Shown here: positions 37,202 to 46,059 of the stretch, one piece after another | How the letters are laid out: every line of letters begins with the position of its first letter | Position numbering within the stretch: the first letter of the stretch is position 1 | From: Roseiarcus sp963835215 | GTDB taxonomy: Bacteria > Pseudomonadota > Alphaproteobacteria > Rhizobiales > Beijerinckiaceae | Direction: 5' to 3' | NCBI GenBank assembly: GCA_963835215.1 | Contig: CAWIES010000003.1 | Coordinates: forward strand, 186,001-250,000 | DNA: 64,000 bases | Notes under the pieces: generated by a model | What the model was told of the DNA's origin: nothing | Databases searched by the model: none | What the model saw: only the letters and a program-made list of their open reading frames with translations | Translations under genes and position numbers: made by a program

Positions 37202-38723
37202 CCAGGCGACGCCCGACCCGGCGCCAACGCTAGTTGCCGCGTCGGACGGCGCCGTCGCGCCTGCGCTCGCCGCTCCGACACGACGCTCTGTCGGCGTCGC
37301 CGGGCGCCTCCTGATGTTGACGATCGGCTCCGTGCTGCTGGCGATCGGACTCTTTTACGCTTCGCGCCTGACCGCCTATCGCGAGAACTGGCTGCGCGAT
37401 CGCATCATGGTCGCCCATAGCGCGATGATGCTGTTTGGCGCGACTGGCGCAGAAGACGTGCCGCGCGAACTGGCCGACAAGATCCTCGACACCGTTGGAG
37501 CAAAATCGATCACCGTGTCGCTGCCCGATGGCCGGCGGCTGACCGCAACGACGCAAGTTCCGCTCCCCGCCGCCGAGACAGTGGAGCTCGGCGACCCCTC
37601 GTTCGCGATGGCGAGCCAATCGGCTTTTCGCACATTGTTCGCTCAGCCCGGTTCGCTGACGCGGGTGATCGGCAAGTCGCCGATCGATGGCGCGACGATC
37701 GACGTGACCCTCGACCAGTCGCCGTTGATCGCGGCGATGTGGCGCATCTCGCGCACCTTCTCCATTCTGGCGCTGATCATCTCGGCGGTGGTGACATGCG
37801 TGTTGTGGGCGGCATTGTGGCTTCTGGTGATCCGGCCGATGCGCCGGCTGACTTCGAGCATCATCGCCTTCGGCGAGCGGCCTCAGGAGCACGCGCGGGT
37901 GATCGCGCCGAGCGGGCGCAGCGACGAGATCGGCCGCGCCGAAGCGGCGCTGTCGACGATGCAGAGCTCGCTCGCTCACGAACTCAGGCAACGCAAGCGC
38001 CTGTCCGAGCTCGGCATGGCGGTGGCGCGCATCAATCACGATCTGCGCAACATGCTCTCGGCGGCGCAGCTCATCTCCGATCGTCTCGCCTCCATTCCCG
38101 ACCCGCTCGCTCAGCGGCTCGCCCCGCGTCTGGTGGCGACGCTCGATCGCGCGATCCTGTTCTGCCAGGCGACCCTCACCTATGGCGGGGGACGCGAGCA
38201 GGAGGCGACGCCGCGCGGGTTCGACTTACGCGAACTGGTGCGCCAGGTCGTCGAGACCGCCGAGGCCGAGCGCGTCGGCGCGGTCGTCTACGCGATCGAC
38301 ATCCCGCCGAAATTCGAACTGCTGGCCGATCCCGATCATGTTTCGCGCGTGATCGAGAACCTGTGCCGCAACGCCGCCCAGGTGCTGGTCAGCCGCGGCG
38401 CCCAGGACGGCCGCCCGACCGCGATTCGTCTGGCGGCGATCCGCACCGACAACGTCGCCCTGATCGAGATCAGCGACACCGGCCCGGGTTTCGGGGCCGA
38501 GCAGACGGCTCATATTTTCGAACCGTTTCATCTCACCACGCGCCAGGGCGGAACCGGCCTTGGCCTCGCCATCGCCGCCGATCTCGTCGCGCGTAACGGC
38601 GGCTCGATCAGCCTCGCCGAGGCCAAGAGCGAAGACTTCTACTGCGGCGCGCGGTTTCTCATCACCCTGCCGACACCCGACGCCGTTGGCCGGCGCAACG
38701 GGCGGATCGCCGCCTCCCACTGA
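37182..38723 (+). CDS. Sensor histidine kinase
   Basis: 513 residues. One N-terminal helix (GRLLMLTIGSVLLAIGLFYA, about 41-60), a periplasmic region of about 150 residues, a second helix (ILALIISAVVTCVLWAALWL), HAMP (IRPMRRLTSSIIAFGE), an H-box of the form RINHDLRNML (phosphorylated His near residue 287), and a HATPase domain with ENLCRNAAQVL (N box), DTGPGFG (G1) and GGTGLGLAIAADL (G2). GGAGGA lies before the ATG inside the preceding dehydrogenase gene. No response regulator is next to it, so its partner is elsewhere. Signal unknown. Confidence 0.92.
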   Translation: MSLLSPDQATPDPAPTLVAASDGAVAPALAAPTRRSVGVAGRLLMLTIGSVLLAIGLFYASRLTAYRENWLRDRIMVAHSAMMLFGATGAEDVPRELADKILDTVGAKSITVSLPDGRRLTATTQVPLPAAETVELGDPSFAMASQSAFRTLFAQPGSLTRVIGKSPIDGATIDVTLDQSPLIAAMWRISRTFSILALIISAVVTCVLWAALWLLVIRPMRRLTSSIIAFGERPQEHARVIAPSGRSDEIGRAEAALSTMQSSLAHELRQRKRLSELGMAVARINHDLRNMLSAAQLISDRLASIPDPLAQRLAPRLVATLDRAILFCQATLTYGGGREQEATPRGFDLRELVRQVVETAEAERVGAVVYAIDIPPKFELLADPDHVSRVIENLCRNAAQVLVSRGAQDGRPTAIRLAAIRTDNVALIEISDTGPGFGAEQTAHIFEPFHLTTRQGGTGLGLAIAADLVARNGGSISLAEAKSEDFYCGARFLITLPTPDAVGRRNGRIAASH

Positions 38724-38811
38724 GCGCGGCCTACCGGCAGGCGGCGAAAGGGGCGTGTTTACGCGCGCGCGCCCTTCCTTTATTGCTCGCTCCCGCAATC
38801 GAGGGGCCGGC

Positions 38812-39603
38812 ATGGGTGCGCGCAAGTCAGCCGCGAACAAGAACCTTGCGATCTGTTTCCTTGCGTCGAGCGCGCCGGAAGCAGAGGCGGCGCGCGCCAA
38901 GCTGGTCGCCCGCTACGGCAATGTCGACCCAGAGCAGGCCGACGTGATTGTCGCGCTTGGCGGCGACGGCCTGATGCTGCAAACCCTGCACCGCACGATG
39001 CAGTCGCCCAAGCCAATCTACGGCATGAACCGCGGCTCGGTCGGGTTTCTGATGAACGAATACGCCGAGAACGACCTGCCGACGCGGCTCGCCGCGGCGC
39101 TGCCCTCGATCATCCATCCGCTGCTGATGCGAGCGCGCGATGTGCGCGGGCGCGAGACGACGGCGCGAGCAATCAATGAAGTGTCGTTGTGGCGCCAAGC
39201 CTATCAAGCCTCGAAGCTGTGCGTCAGCGTCGATGGCGCGGTGCGGCTGGCCGAGCTCGTCGCCGACGGCGTGCTGGTGGCGACGCCGGCCGGATCGACC
39301 GCCTACAATCTTTCGGTCAATGGCCCAATCGTGCCGATCGGAGTCCGGCTGATGGCCCTGACGCCGATTTCCGCCTTCCGGCCGCGTCGTTGGCGCGGCG
39401 CGCTGCTCTCGGACCGGGCGCGGGTCACCATCGAGGTGAAAGAGGCCGAAAAGCGCCCGGTGGCGGCGGTCGCCGACCATTTCGAAATCCGCGACGTGGC
39501 GCGAGTCGATGTCGAGACCGACCATGCGACGTCGCTGACGCTGCTGCACGACCCCGGCCAACCGCTGGAAGAGCGGATTTTGCGCGAGCAGTTCGGGGCC
39601 TGA
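38812..39603 (+). CDS. nadK: NAD kinase
   Basis: 263 residues. Makes NADP from NAD and ATP. Motifs: VIVALGGDGLMLQTLHRT (GGDG with catalytic Asp), YGMNRGSVGFLMNEY, NEVSLWRQ, and the NAD-binding TPAGSTAYNLSVNGPIVP. The C-terminal beta-sandwich (RARVTIEVKEAEKRPVAAVA) is complete. The ATG at 38812 follows GAGGGG; an earlier reading from 38560 runs inside the kinase gene and was not used. It lies 88 bases after the kinase gene on the same strand. Confidence 0.95.
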   Translation: MGARKSAANKNLAICFLASSAPEAEAARAKLVARYGNVDPEQADVIVALGGDGLMLQTLHRTMQSPKPIYGMNRGSVGFLMNEYAENDLPTRLAAALPSIIHPLLMRARDVRGRETTARAINEVSLWRQAYQASKLCVSVDGAVRLAELVADGVLVATPAGSTAYNLSVNGPIVPIGVRLMALTPISAFRPRRWRGALLSDRARVTIEVKEAEKRPVAAVADHFEIRDVARVDVETDHATSLTLLHDPGQPLEERILREQFGA

Positions 39604-39651
39604 CGCGGAGCCGATGCGGCGCCGGCGAGGCTAAGCAAGGATCATCCGATC

Positions 39652-40227
39652 ATGGCCAAGAGCGCGCGCATCACCGCCGAGGAATTGCTGTCGGACGGGC
39701 GCTTCCCCCTGACGCGCACGCACGCCGAGGTCGAGGAGGCCGATGGCGGCGCCCGCACGCTGAACTATGAGATCTATCATCACGGCGCGGCGGCGGCGGT
39801 GCTGCTCTATGATGCCGAGCGCGGCGTGATGATGTTGGTCAAGCAGTTCCGGCTCGCCGCCTACATCGCCGAAGGCGCGCTCGAGATGCTCGAAGTCTGC
39901 GCCGGCATGCTCGACGGCGATGAACCGCTCGCCTGCGCCCTACGCGAAGCCTGGGAGGAGACCGGCGTGAAGCTCGCCTCGGCGCGCCACGCGTTCGACG
40001 CCTTCACCAGCCCGGGCGCGGTGACCGAAAAGATCGCCTGCTTCGTCGCGCCCTATCGCGTCGCCGACCGGATCGGCGCCGGCGGCGGCGTCGACGCCGA
40101 CGAACGGATCGAGGTCGTCGAACTCGGCTACGCCGAAGCTGAAGCGATGATCGCCTCTGGCGCCATCCGCGACGCCAAAACCATCGCGCTCATCTACTAC
40201 GCCAAGGCGCACGGCCTCGTCGGGTAG
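39652..40227 (+). CDS. Nudix hydrolase (ADP-ribose/GDP-mannose pyrophosphatase type)
   Basis: 191 residues. The Nudix box is complete: GMLDGDEPLACALREAWEET followed by GV, with G, E, REAWEETG in the required spacing, near residues 85-107. The preceding LVKQFRLAAYI and EGALEMLEVCAG are typical of the ADP-ribose pyrophosphatase / NudK group, which hydrolyses nucleoside diphosphate sugars. TSPGAVTEKIACFVA is the usual stretch after the box. 48 bases after nadK, likely the same transcript. Convergent with the L,D-transpeptidase gene, with only four bases between stops. Confidence 0.9.
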   Translation: MAKSARITAEELLSDGRFPLTRTHAEVEEADGGARTLNYEIYHHGAAAAVLLYDAERGVMMLVKQFRLAAYIAEGALEMLEVCAGMLDGDEPLACALREAWEETGVKLASARHAFDAFTSPGAVTEKIACFVAPYRVADRIGAGGGVDADERIEVVELGYAEAEAMIASGAIRDAKTIALIYYAKAHGLVG

Positions 40228-40231
40228 AACC

Positions 40232-41512
40232 TCAGTCTTGCGGCATCGCCAGCGGCTGGGCGGGAACGTCGGAGGCGATCGGGCCTGGACCTGCTCCGTC
40301 GCGCTGATAGATGTCGGGGCGGAACTGCACGATGCCATCGGGCGTCGCCCAAGCGGTGATGTAGACCCAATAGACCGGCACCGGCGTCGTCAGCTTGACG
40401 TCAAGACGCTGACCGGTGCGGATCACGTCGTCGATCTGGTCGCGACCCCAGCCGGGATTGTCCTTCAGTAGCCAGGCGACGTAGTCGCGCACATCCTGCA
40501 CGCGCACGCAGCCCGAGGAGACGAAGCGGAAATCGTCGCCGAAGACGCCCTTGGAGGGCGTGTCGTGCATGTAGACGCCGTAAGGGTTGGGAATATTGAT
40601 GCGCACAAAGCCGAGCGAATTGAGATCGGCGCCCTGATCCTGGCGATACTTATAGTGGGTCGCCTCGTCGCTGTTCCAGTTGATCGACTGCGGCGAGACC
40701 TCCTGCCCCTCTTTGTTGAAGACGCGAATCTTCTCGTCGGTGAGATAGCCGGCGTCGGCCTGCATCTTGGGGATCAGGTCTTTCTTGATCAGCGAAGGCG
40801 GCACGGTCCAGAACGGGTTGAAATTGATCTCGGTCGCCTTGGTCTGCATGATCGGCGACTGGCGGTCGATCTTGCCAACGCCGGCGGCGTGGTGGGAAAA
40901 GACCGTCCCGCCCTCGACTGTCTCGACCGCCGCAGCGGGAATGTTGACCATCACGAAGCGCTGGCCCAGATCGCCCGAATAGGCGCGCAGCCGCACGATG
41001 TTGGTCTGGAGCTGGGCCAAACGCGCCTCTGCGGAGACGTTGAGCTGGGCGAGCGTCTCGTCATTGACGTCGCCGCTCGGGCTCAGGCCGTGCCGAACCT
41101 GAAACCGCTTGACCGCCGCGTCGACGAAGGAATCGAAGATCGGCCCCATGCCGGCGACCGGATCGAGGTCGCCCGAGGCGACGAGACGCTGGCGAAGCGC
41201 CAGCACCGCCTTCGACTTGGCGCCGATCCGCAGTTCGGCGGAGGCGGGAACCATGGTCCAGCCGCCACGCGAAACCAGGCCCTGATAAAGCTGGATCGCC
41301 GCTTCGGTCGCCGTCACGGTGGCTGGCGACAGCACCGGGGTGCCCTCGCGGCCGATCGAGACGCGATCGGACAACTCGTAGCTCTGTCGCCATTCGGCCT
41401 GGTCGTCAGCCTGTTGGGCGAAAGCAATCGGGGCCGCGCCGGCGAGCGCGCACAGAGCGACGCCGGAAAGAAAAGCGCGCCGGTCGAGGCGCGAGAAACG
41501 CGATCCCGTCAT
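40232..41512 (-). CDS. L,D-transpeptidase (YkuD domain), LdtP-like
   Basis: 426 residues. A twin-arginine-like signal peptide (SRLDRRAFLSGVALCALAGA, cleaved near IAFA) is followed by a helical region, a peptidoglycan-binding domain (LRQRLVASGDLDPVAGMG, then VKRFQVRHGLSPSGDVND), and a YkuD catalytic domain with YMHDTPSKGVFGDDFR and the catalytic Cys motif SSGCVRVQD. It forms 3-3 cross-links or attaches proteins to peptidoglycan. The ldtR regulator gene is next upstream on the same strand (254 bases). In Sinorhizobium and Liberibacter, LdtR controls such a transpeptidase, and the linkage here supports the same pair. Confidence 0.92.
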   Translation of the reverse strand: MTGSRFSRLDRRAFLSGVALCALAGAAPIAFAQQADDQAEWRQSYELSDRVSIGREGTPVLSPATVTATEAAIQLYQGLVSRGGWTMVPASAELRIGAKSKAVLALRQRLVASGDLDPVAGMGPIFDSFVDAAVKRFQVRHGLSPSGDVNDETLAQLNVSAEARLAQLQTNIVRLRAYSGDLGQRFVMVNIPAAAVETVEGGTVFSHHAAGVGKIDRQSPIMQTKATEINFNPFWTVPPSLIKKDLIPKMQADAGYLTDEKIRVFNKEGQEVSPQSINWNSDEATHYKYRQDQGADLNSLGFVRINIPNPYGVYMHDTPSKGVFGDDFRFVSSGCVRVQDVRDYVAWLLKDNPGWGRDQIDDVIRTGQRLDVKLTTPVPVYWVYITAWATPDGIVQFRPDIYQRDGAGPGPIASDVPAQPLAMPQD

Positions 41513-41700
41513 GTAAGGCCAAGCCCCTGGAGTGTCCGCGGAATGATGACGTCTCTGGACATCGCCCCCCGCTGCATTCGCGATTTGGGGCCGGCAGCGC
41601 GATTCGGTCGCGACGACCCTACCCTCTCGTTAACAAGACGATGCTTCGGGCGATTTTATGGCCGGGGGGTCGGGGGAACGCAAGCGTGAACGCGAATACG

Positions 41701-41730
41701 AAAAGAGCGCCCCGTTAAGGACGCCCTTTC
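41701..41730 (-). terminator. Rho-independent terminator of ldtR
   Basis: Read on the minus strand: AAGGGCGTCC, a six-base TTAACG loop, GGGCGCTCTT, then TTCG, with two G-T pairs in a ten-base stem. It begins about 37 bases after the ldtR stop and would separate ldtR from the transpeptidase gene downstream. Confidence 0.6.
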
Positions 41731-41766
41731 CGCAAGGATCAGTCGTTTCAGTCCAGGCTTTGACGA

Positions 41767-42279
41767 TCAGAGCCGATACTTGATCTGGTCGGTCCAGAAG
41801 CGCTCGAGACGCGCCAGGGACACGTTCATGCGGGCGAAATCGTCGGAGACGACGCCGCCGATCTGCTCGACCGTGGTCGCATGCTTATCGTAGAGGCCGG
41901 TGATGATGCGATGCACCTCCTCGCCCTTCTCGGTGAGGCTGATGCGCACCGAACGGCGGTCGACGCGCGAGCGGGCGTGATGGAGATAGCCCATCTCGAC
42001 CAGCTTCTTGACGTTATAGGAGACGTTCGACCCGAGGTAATAGCCGCGGGTGCGCAGTTCTCCGGCCGTCAGTTCCTTGTCGCCGATGTTGAACAACAGC
42101 AGCGCTTGCACGGCGTTGACGTCGGAACGCCCACGCCGGTCGAATTCGTCCTTGATGACGTCGAGAAGGCGGCGGTGCAGCCGCTCGACCATCGTCAGGG
42201 TCTCGAGATACGCCGGGCGAATTGAAGCAATTCGCTCCGAGCGCGCGGCCCCTTCTTCTGTCTTCGCAAGATTCTTCAT
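41767..42279 (-). CDS. ldtR: MarR-family regulator LdtR
   Basis: 170 residues with a central winged helix: DVNAVQALLLFNIGDKELTA, GYYLGSNVSYNVKKLVEMGY (recognition helix and beta wing), RSRVDRRSVRISLTEKGEEV. The sequence around YLGSNVSYNVKKLVEMGYL matches my memory of LdtR, the Rhizobiales/Liberibacter regulator of L,D-transpeptidase and osmotic tolerance. Its target gene type lies immediately downstream. An inverted repeat with GTTTAC/GTAAAC arms lies about 115 bases before its ATG (42392-42413) and may be its autoregulatory site. A stem-loop terminator follows the gene. Confidence 0.85.
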   Translation of the reverse strand: MKNLAKTEEGAARSERIASIRPAYLETLTMVERLHRRLLDVIKDEFDRRGRSDVNAVQALLLFNIGDKELTAGELRTRGYYLGSNVSYNVKKLVEMGYLHHARSRVDRRSVRISLTEKGEEVHRIITGLYDKHATTVEQIGGVVSDDFARMNVSLARLERFWTDQIKYRL

Positions 42280-42391
42280 GACACACTCGCCTGTTCGACT
42301 GTCCCTGGCCGAGATTATTGTTCGGTCCGTTGAGGAGGTCGACAGTAACCTAGGCCCATGAAGACGAGTTTAAGAGTCAGGATGAATCTAG

Positions 42392-42413
42392 AGTTTACTT
42401 ACGAGGGTAAACT
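42392..42413. promoter_or_regulatory. Inverted repeat before ldtR (possible LdtR operator)
   Basis: AGTTTAC (42392-42398), eight bases, GTAAACT (42407-42413), perfect 7-base arms. It extends outward to CT-nn-AGTTTAC on both sides with two mismatches. It lies in an AT-rich stretch unusual for this genome, between DUF6163 and ldtR and upstream of ldtR. The symmetry fits a winged-helix dimer; binding is not shown. Confidence 0.5.
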
Positions 42414-42475
42414 TAAGCTAAATCAAAGGGTTTGTTGACCTTTGCAGACCGTTAAAATTGTCGGTTTCGAACGCG

Positions 42476-42930
42476 TCAACCACGTTCCTGGCCGGCCCGC
42501 CAGCTGAGGAAAAAATAGACCGCGACCAGCACGATGTCGAAGCCGACGCCAACCGGGCCGCTCATCGCGCCGCGCACGCCGAGCGCCGGGGAAACGACCT
42601 CGATCGAGGCGCACAGCAGCCACAGCACGCCGCCCCAGGGCGCGGCGAGCCACAGGCCGATGGCGGCGAGCGGATCGACCGCGGCGAAAAAGGCGATCGA
42701 ACCTTGCAACGGGCGCGAGAGAGAGGCGAAATCGCCAAACCGGGGAAGGCGCCGATGATCAGGCCCCAATTGTAGAGCCCCTTGACCACCCACACCCAGG
42801 CGATGACCCGCATGAACCAAACCAGCGCGTCGCCCCAATAGAGCTTGAGCGAATAGCCGGCGCGGCCGAACTCGCCAGGCGGCGCTCGGTCGACGATCTG
42901 CGTCACGCCATCGACGCTCTGGCGCATCAC
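42476..42930 (-). CDS. DUF6163-like small membrane protein, one frameshift
   Basis: Corrected length is 151 residues with three or four helices: YWGDALVWFMRVIAWVWVVK, PLAAIGLWLAAPWGGVLWLL, VGVGFDIVLVAVYFFLSWRA. The layout and its position next to ldtR match the Rhizobiales DUF6163 family; function unknown. One G appears to be missing from the run at 42743-42746. Restoring it joins YNWGLIIGAFP to RFGDFASLSRPLQGSIAFFA and gives a whole number of codons. GTG at 42930 or ATG at 42927 starts six to nine bases after the hydrolase stop, so the two genes are coupled. Confidence 0.65.
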
Positions 42931-42935
42931 CGACT

Positions 42936-44021
42936 TCAGGGGGCGGTCTCCAAGAAGGTCAGCTCTTCGGCCTCGGGCAGCGGCGCAAAATAGGCTTCAA
43001 TCGCCCGTTCGTCGATTGGCTCGTCACCGCCCGGGCGCCAGCGCGGCGCATTGTCCTTGTCGACGATCACGGCCCGCACGCCCTCGTAGAAGTCGTCGCT
43101 GCGGCAGATGCGCGAGACGATGCGGAAATCGAGGCGCATCGCCTCCTCGAACGACAGCGAGCCGCCAAGCGCCACCTGGCGCAGCGCGATCGCCTGGCTG
43201 GTCGGCGAAGTCCTGCGCATCGCCTCCAGCGCCGCTAGGGCGAGCGGCGCGCCGCCCTGAGAGGCCGCAGCGAGGGCCCCGAGGACCGTCGGCCGCTCGA
43301 GCCGGGCAAACCAACCAGCGATCGCTGTCGCCTCCGCAGCGAGTTCGCCAGACGGCGGGGGGGCGGCGAAGCGGGCGAGGATGGTTTCGGTCGCGCCCGG
43401 CTGGGTCAGCGCCGCCGTCAGATCGGCAAAGGATCCGCTCGGTGTGAAGCTTTGGGCGAGGCCAAGCGCGACGACGTCGCCCGCTCGCGCTCGCAGGCCG
43501 GTCGCGGCGAGGAAGGCGCCGACTCCGCTCGCGAGGCGCGGCAGGACGTAGCTCGCGCCGACGTCGGGAAAGAAGCCAATGCCGACCTCCGGCATGGCGA
43601 ACAGCGTGCGCTCGCTGGCGACCCGGTGCGAGGCGTGGGCGCTGAGGCCGACGCCCCCGCCCATGACGATGCCGTCGATCAGCGCGACGATTGGTTTGGG
43701 ATAACGCTTGATGCGGCGGTTGAGCTGATATTCCTCGCGCCAAAAGAGCAGCTGGGCGGCGTGGTCGCCCGCGCGCCCCTGCTCGTACAGCAAACGGATG
43801 TCGCCCCCGGCGCAGAATGCGCGCCCGCCCGCGCTGGCGATGACGACGCGCGCGACGCCGGCGTCATGCTCGAACGCGTCGAGCGCGGCGGCGATGACCC
43901 GCACCATTGGCAGCGTCAGCGCATTCAGCGCCTGGGGTCTATCGAGGAGAATGACGCCCGCCGCGCCGCGTCGCTCGGCGCTCGCGCCCGCAGCGCCAGG
44001 CGCCGGGGCGGCGTCGATCAT
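42936..44021 (-). CDS. 3-Hydroxyisobutyryl-CoA hydrolase (enoyl-CoA hydratase superfamily)
   Basis: 361 residues. It hydrolyses 3-hydroxyisobutyryl-CoA in valine breakdown. Crotonase-fold motifs: RPQALNALTLPMV, GGRAFCAGGDIRLLYEQG (oxyanion-hole loop typical of the hydrolase subgroup), DGIVMGGGVGLSAHASHRV, FAMPEVGIGFFPDVGASYVL (catalytic Glu), and C-terminal EEAMRLDFRIVSRI plus GVRAVIVDKDNAPRW, which separates this group from ordinary hydratases. Its ATG overlaps the adk stop as ATGA (44018-44021), where most Rhizobiales have rpsM. Confidence 0.9.
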   Translation of the reverse strand: MIDAAPAPGAAGASAERRGAAGVILLDRPQALNALTLPMVRVIAAALDAFEHDAGVARVVIASAGGRAFCAGGDIRLLYEQGRAGDHAAQLLFWREEYQLNRRIKRYPKPIVALIDGIVMGGGVGLSAHASHRVASERTLFAMPEVGIGFFPDVGASYVLPRLASGVGAFLAATGLRARAGDVVALGLAQSFTPSGSFADLTAALTQPGATETILARFAAPPPSGELAAEATAIAGWFARLERPTVLGALAAASQGGAPLALAALEAMRRTSPTSQAIALRQVALGGSLSFEEAMRLDFRIVSRICRSDDFYEGVRAVIVDKDNAPRWRPGGDEPIDERAIEAYFAPLPEAEELTFLETAP

Positions 44022-44605
44022 TTCACCCGCGCGAGAACCGCGTCGATGGCCGCGGCCACCTCGGCGATGCTCGCCATGCCGTTGACCTCATGATGCCTGC
44101 GCTTGGCGGCGTAATAGGGGGTCACCGCGACGGTGTCGCGAAAGTATGTGGCGAGGCGGTTCTTGAACACTTCCGGATCGTCGTCCTTCCGCACCGGCTG
44201 ACCGGCCGCCTTGGCCTCGGCGGCGCGATTGACGATGCGCGAGACGAGCTTGTCCGCGTCGGTCTTGAGTTCGATCGCCGCGTCGAGCTTGGCCCCTTTG
44301 CGAGCCAACATCGCGTCGAGCGCCTCCGCCTGGGCGAGCGTGCGGGGAAAGCCGTCGAGGATGAAACCCGTCTTGGCGTCGGGCTGGTCGAGGCGCTCGT
44401 CGATGATGCCGACAACGATTTCGTCGGAGACCAGCGCCCCCGCGTCCATCACCGACTTGGCCTTGAGGCCGATCGGCGATCCGGCCGCCACCGCGGCGCG
44501 CAGCATGTCGCCGGTTGAAAGCTGAGGAATGCCGTATTTCGCCACCAGTCGATTTGCCTGCGTGCCCTTGCCCGCCCCCGGCGGCCCGAGCAGGATCAAC
44601 CTCAT
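44018..44605 (-). CDS. adk: Adenylate kinase
   Basis: 195 residues, the short bacterial form without the zinc/LID insertion. P-loop LILLGPPGAGKGTQANRLV; AMP-binding LSTGDMLRAAVAAGSPIG; FILDGFPRTLAQAEAL; LID region RKDDDPEVFKNRLATYFRDT. It interconverts ATP, ADP and AMP. It overlaps secY by four bases (ATGA) and is itself overlapped the same way by the hydrolase downstream, so three genes are translationally coupled. Confidence 0.97.
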   Translation of the reverse strand: MRLILLGPPGAGKGTQANRLVAKYGIPQLSTGDMLRAAVAAGSPIGLKAKSVMDAGALVSDEIVVGIIDERLDQPDAKTGFILDGFPRTLAQAEALDAMLARKGAKLDAAIELKTDADKLVSRIVNRAAEAKAAGQPVRKDDDPEVFKNRLATYFRDTVAVTPYYAAKRRHHEVNGMASIAEVAAAIDAVLARVK

Positions 44606-45936
44606 CTCTTCCTCCCCCTCAGCTTGGCCTTACGGATCAAGCCTTCGTACTGATGCGCCTGCAGATGGCCGTGGATCTGAGCCACCGTGTCCATCGTGAC
44701 GCTGACGACGATCAGCAGCGAAGTGCCGCCGAAGTAAAGCTGAACGGAGGAATAGGAAGTCAGCAACTCGGGGAAGATGCACACCAGCGCCAGATAGCCG
44801 GCGCCAATCACGGTGATGCGGGTGAGGATCTGGTCGATGTATTGCGCCGTGCGCTCGCCCGGCCGCACGCCGGGAACAAAGCCGCCGTGCTTCTTGAGAT
44901 TGTCGGCGGTGTCGACCGGATTAAACACCGTCGCCGTGTAGAAGAAGGCGAAGAAGACGATCAGCGCGACATAGAGGAGGAGGTAGAGCGGCCCGCCGCG
45001 GCCCAGCAGCGACGTGATGGTCGATAGGACGCTGTTGGACGCCGACCCCTGCACGAAGTTGGCGACGGTCGTTGGCAGCAGCAGCAACGAGGAGGCGAAG
45101 ATCGGTGGGATGACGCCGGCGGTGTTGAGCTTAAGCGGCAGGAACGAACTCTGCCCCTCATACATCTTGTTGCCGACCTGACGGCGCGGATAGGTGATCG
45201 GCACCCGCCGCTGCGCGCGCTCCATGAAGACGATGAAGGCGACGACGACGAACACCATCACCAGCACCGCCAGCACCATCCCGGTCGAGATCGAGCCCTG
45301 ACGGCCAAGCTCGAACAATTGCACCACCGCCACCGGCAGGCGGGCGACGATGCCGGCAAAAATGATCAGCGACGAGCCGTTGCCGACGCCGCGCGCGGTG
45401 ATCTGCTCGCCGAGCCAGACAAGGAACATCGTCCCGCCGGTAAGCGTGATGACGGTCGAGATGCGAAACAGCATCCCCGGATCGGCGACCACGCCCCCGC
45501 GCCCTTCAAGGCCGATGGCGATGCCGTAGGCCTGGAACACCGCAAGTATGACGGTGAGGTAGCGCGTGTATTGGTTGAGGACCTTGCGGCCGGCCTCGCC
45601 CTCTTTCTTGATCGCCTCGAGCGACGGCAGCACCGAGCTCAGGAGCTGGATGATGATCGACGCCGAGATGTAGGGCATGATGTTCAGCGCGAACACCGCC
45701 ATGCGCTGCACGGCGCCGCCCGAGAACATGTTGAACATGTCGAGGACGCCCTGGCTGTGGCCAGTGAACGAATCCTCGAACGCCTTGGGGTCGATGCCGG
45801 GCAGCGGGATGTAGGTGCCCAGGCGATAGATCACCAGCGCGCCCAGCGTGAACCAGATGCGCTTCTTGAGCTCTTCCGCCTTGGAGAAGGCAGACCAGTT
45901 GATGTTGGCGACAAGCTGTTCTGCGGCCGATGCCAT
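44602..45936 (-). CDS. secY: Preprotein translocase subunit SecY
   Basis: 444 residues, ten membrane helices; channel of the SecYEG complex. Characteristic parts: WFTLGALVIYRLGTYIPLPG, MFSGGAVQRMAVFALNIMPY, ISASIIIQLLSSVLPSLEAI, the cytoplasmic loop RRVPITYPRRQVGNKMYEGQ, SFLPLKLNTAGVIPPIFASS and FVPGVRPGERTAQYIDQILT. It follows rplO by 123 bases, as usual in the spc operon. Ends in a basic tail RKAKLRGRKR. Confidence 0.98.
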   Translation of the reverse strand: MASAAEQLVANINWSAFSKAEELKKRIWFTLGALVIYRLGTYIPLPGIDPKAFEDSFTGHSQGVLDMFNMFSGGAVQRMAVFALNIMPYISASIIIQLLSSVLPSLEAIKKEGEAGRKVLNQYTRYLTVILAVFQAYGIAIGLEGRGGVVADPGMLFRISTVITLTGGTMFLVWLGEQITARGVGNGSSLIIFAGIVARLPVAVVQLFELGRQGSISTGMVLAVLVMVFVVVAFIVFMERAQRRVPITYPRRQVGNKMYEGQSSFLPLKLNTAGVIPPIFASSLLLLPTTVANFVQGSASNSVLSTITSLLGRGGPLYLLLYVALIVFFAFFYTATVFNPVDTADNLKKHGGFVPGVRPGERTAQYIDQILTRITVIGAGYLALVCIFPELLTSYSSVQLYFGGTSLLIVVSVTMDTVAQIHGHLQAHQYEGLIRKAKLRGRKR

Positions 45937-46059
45937 CGCTCATGCGCTCCGATCTGCGCCGCGCGCCTCAGCGGCCCGCGGCAGGCGGCCCCGACGGCGC
46001 CGCTTGAATCATATGGCCCGGCCGCAACCAAACGCCACCCCCCTTGGGGCGACTTTTCG

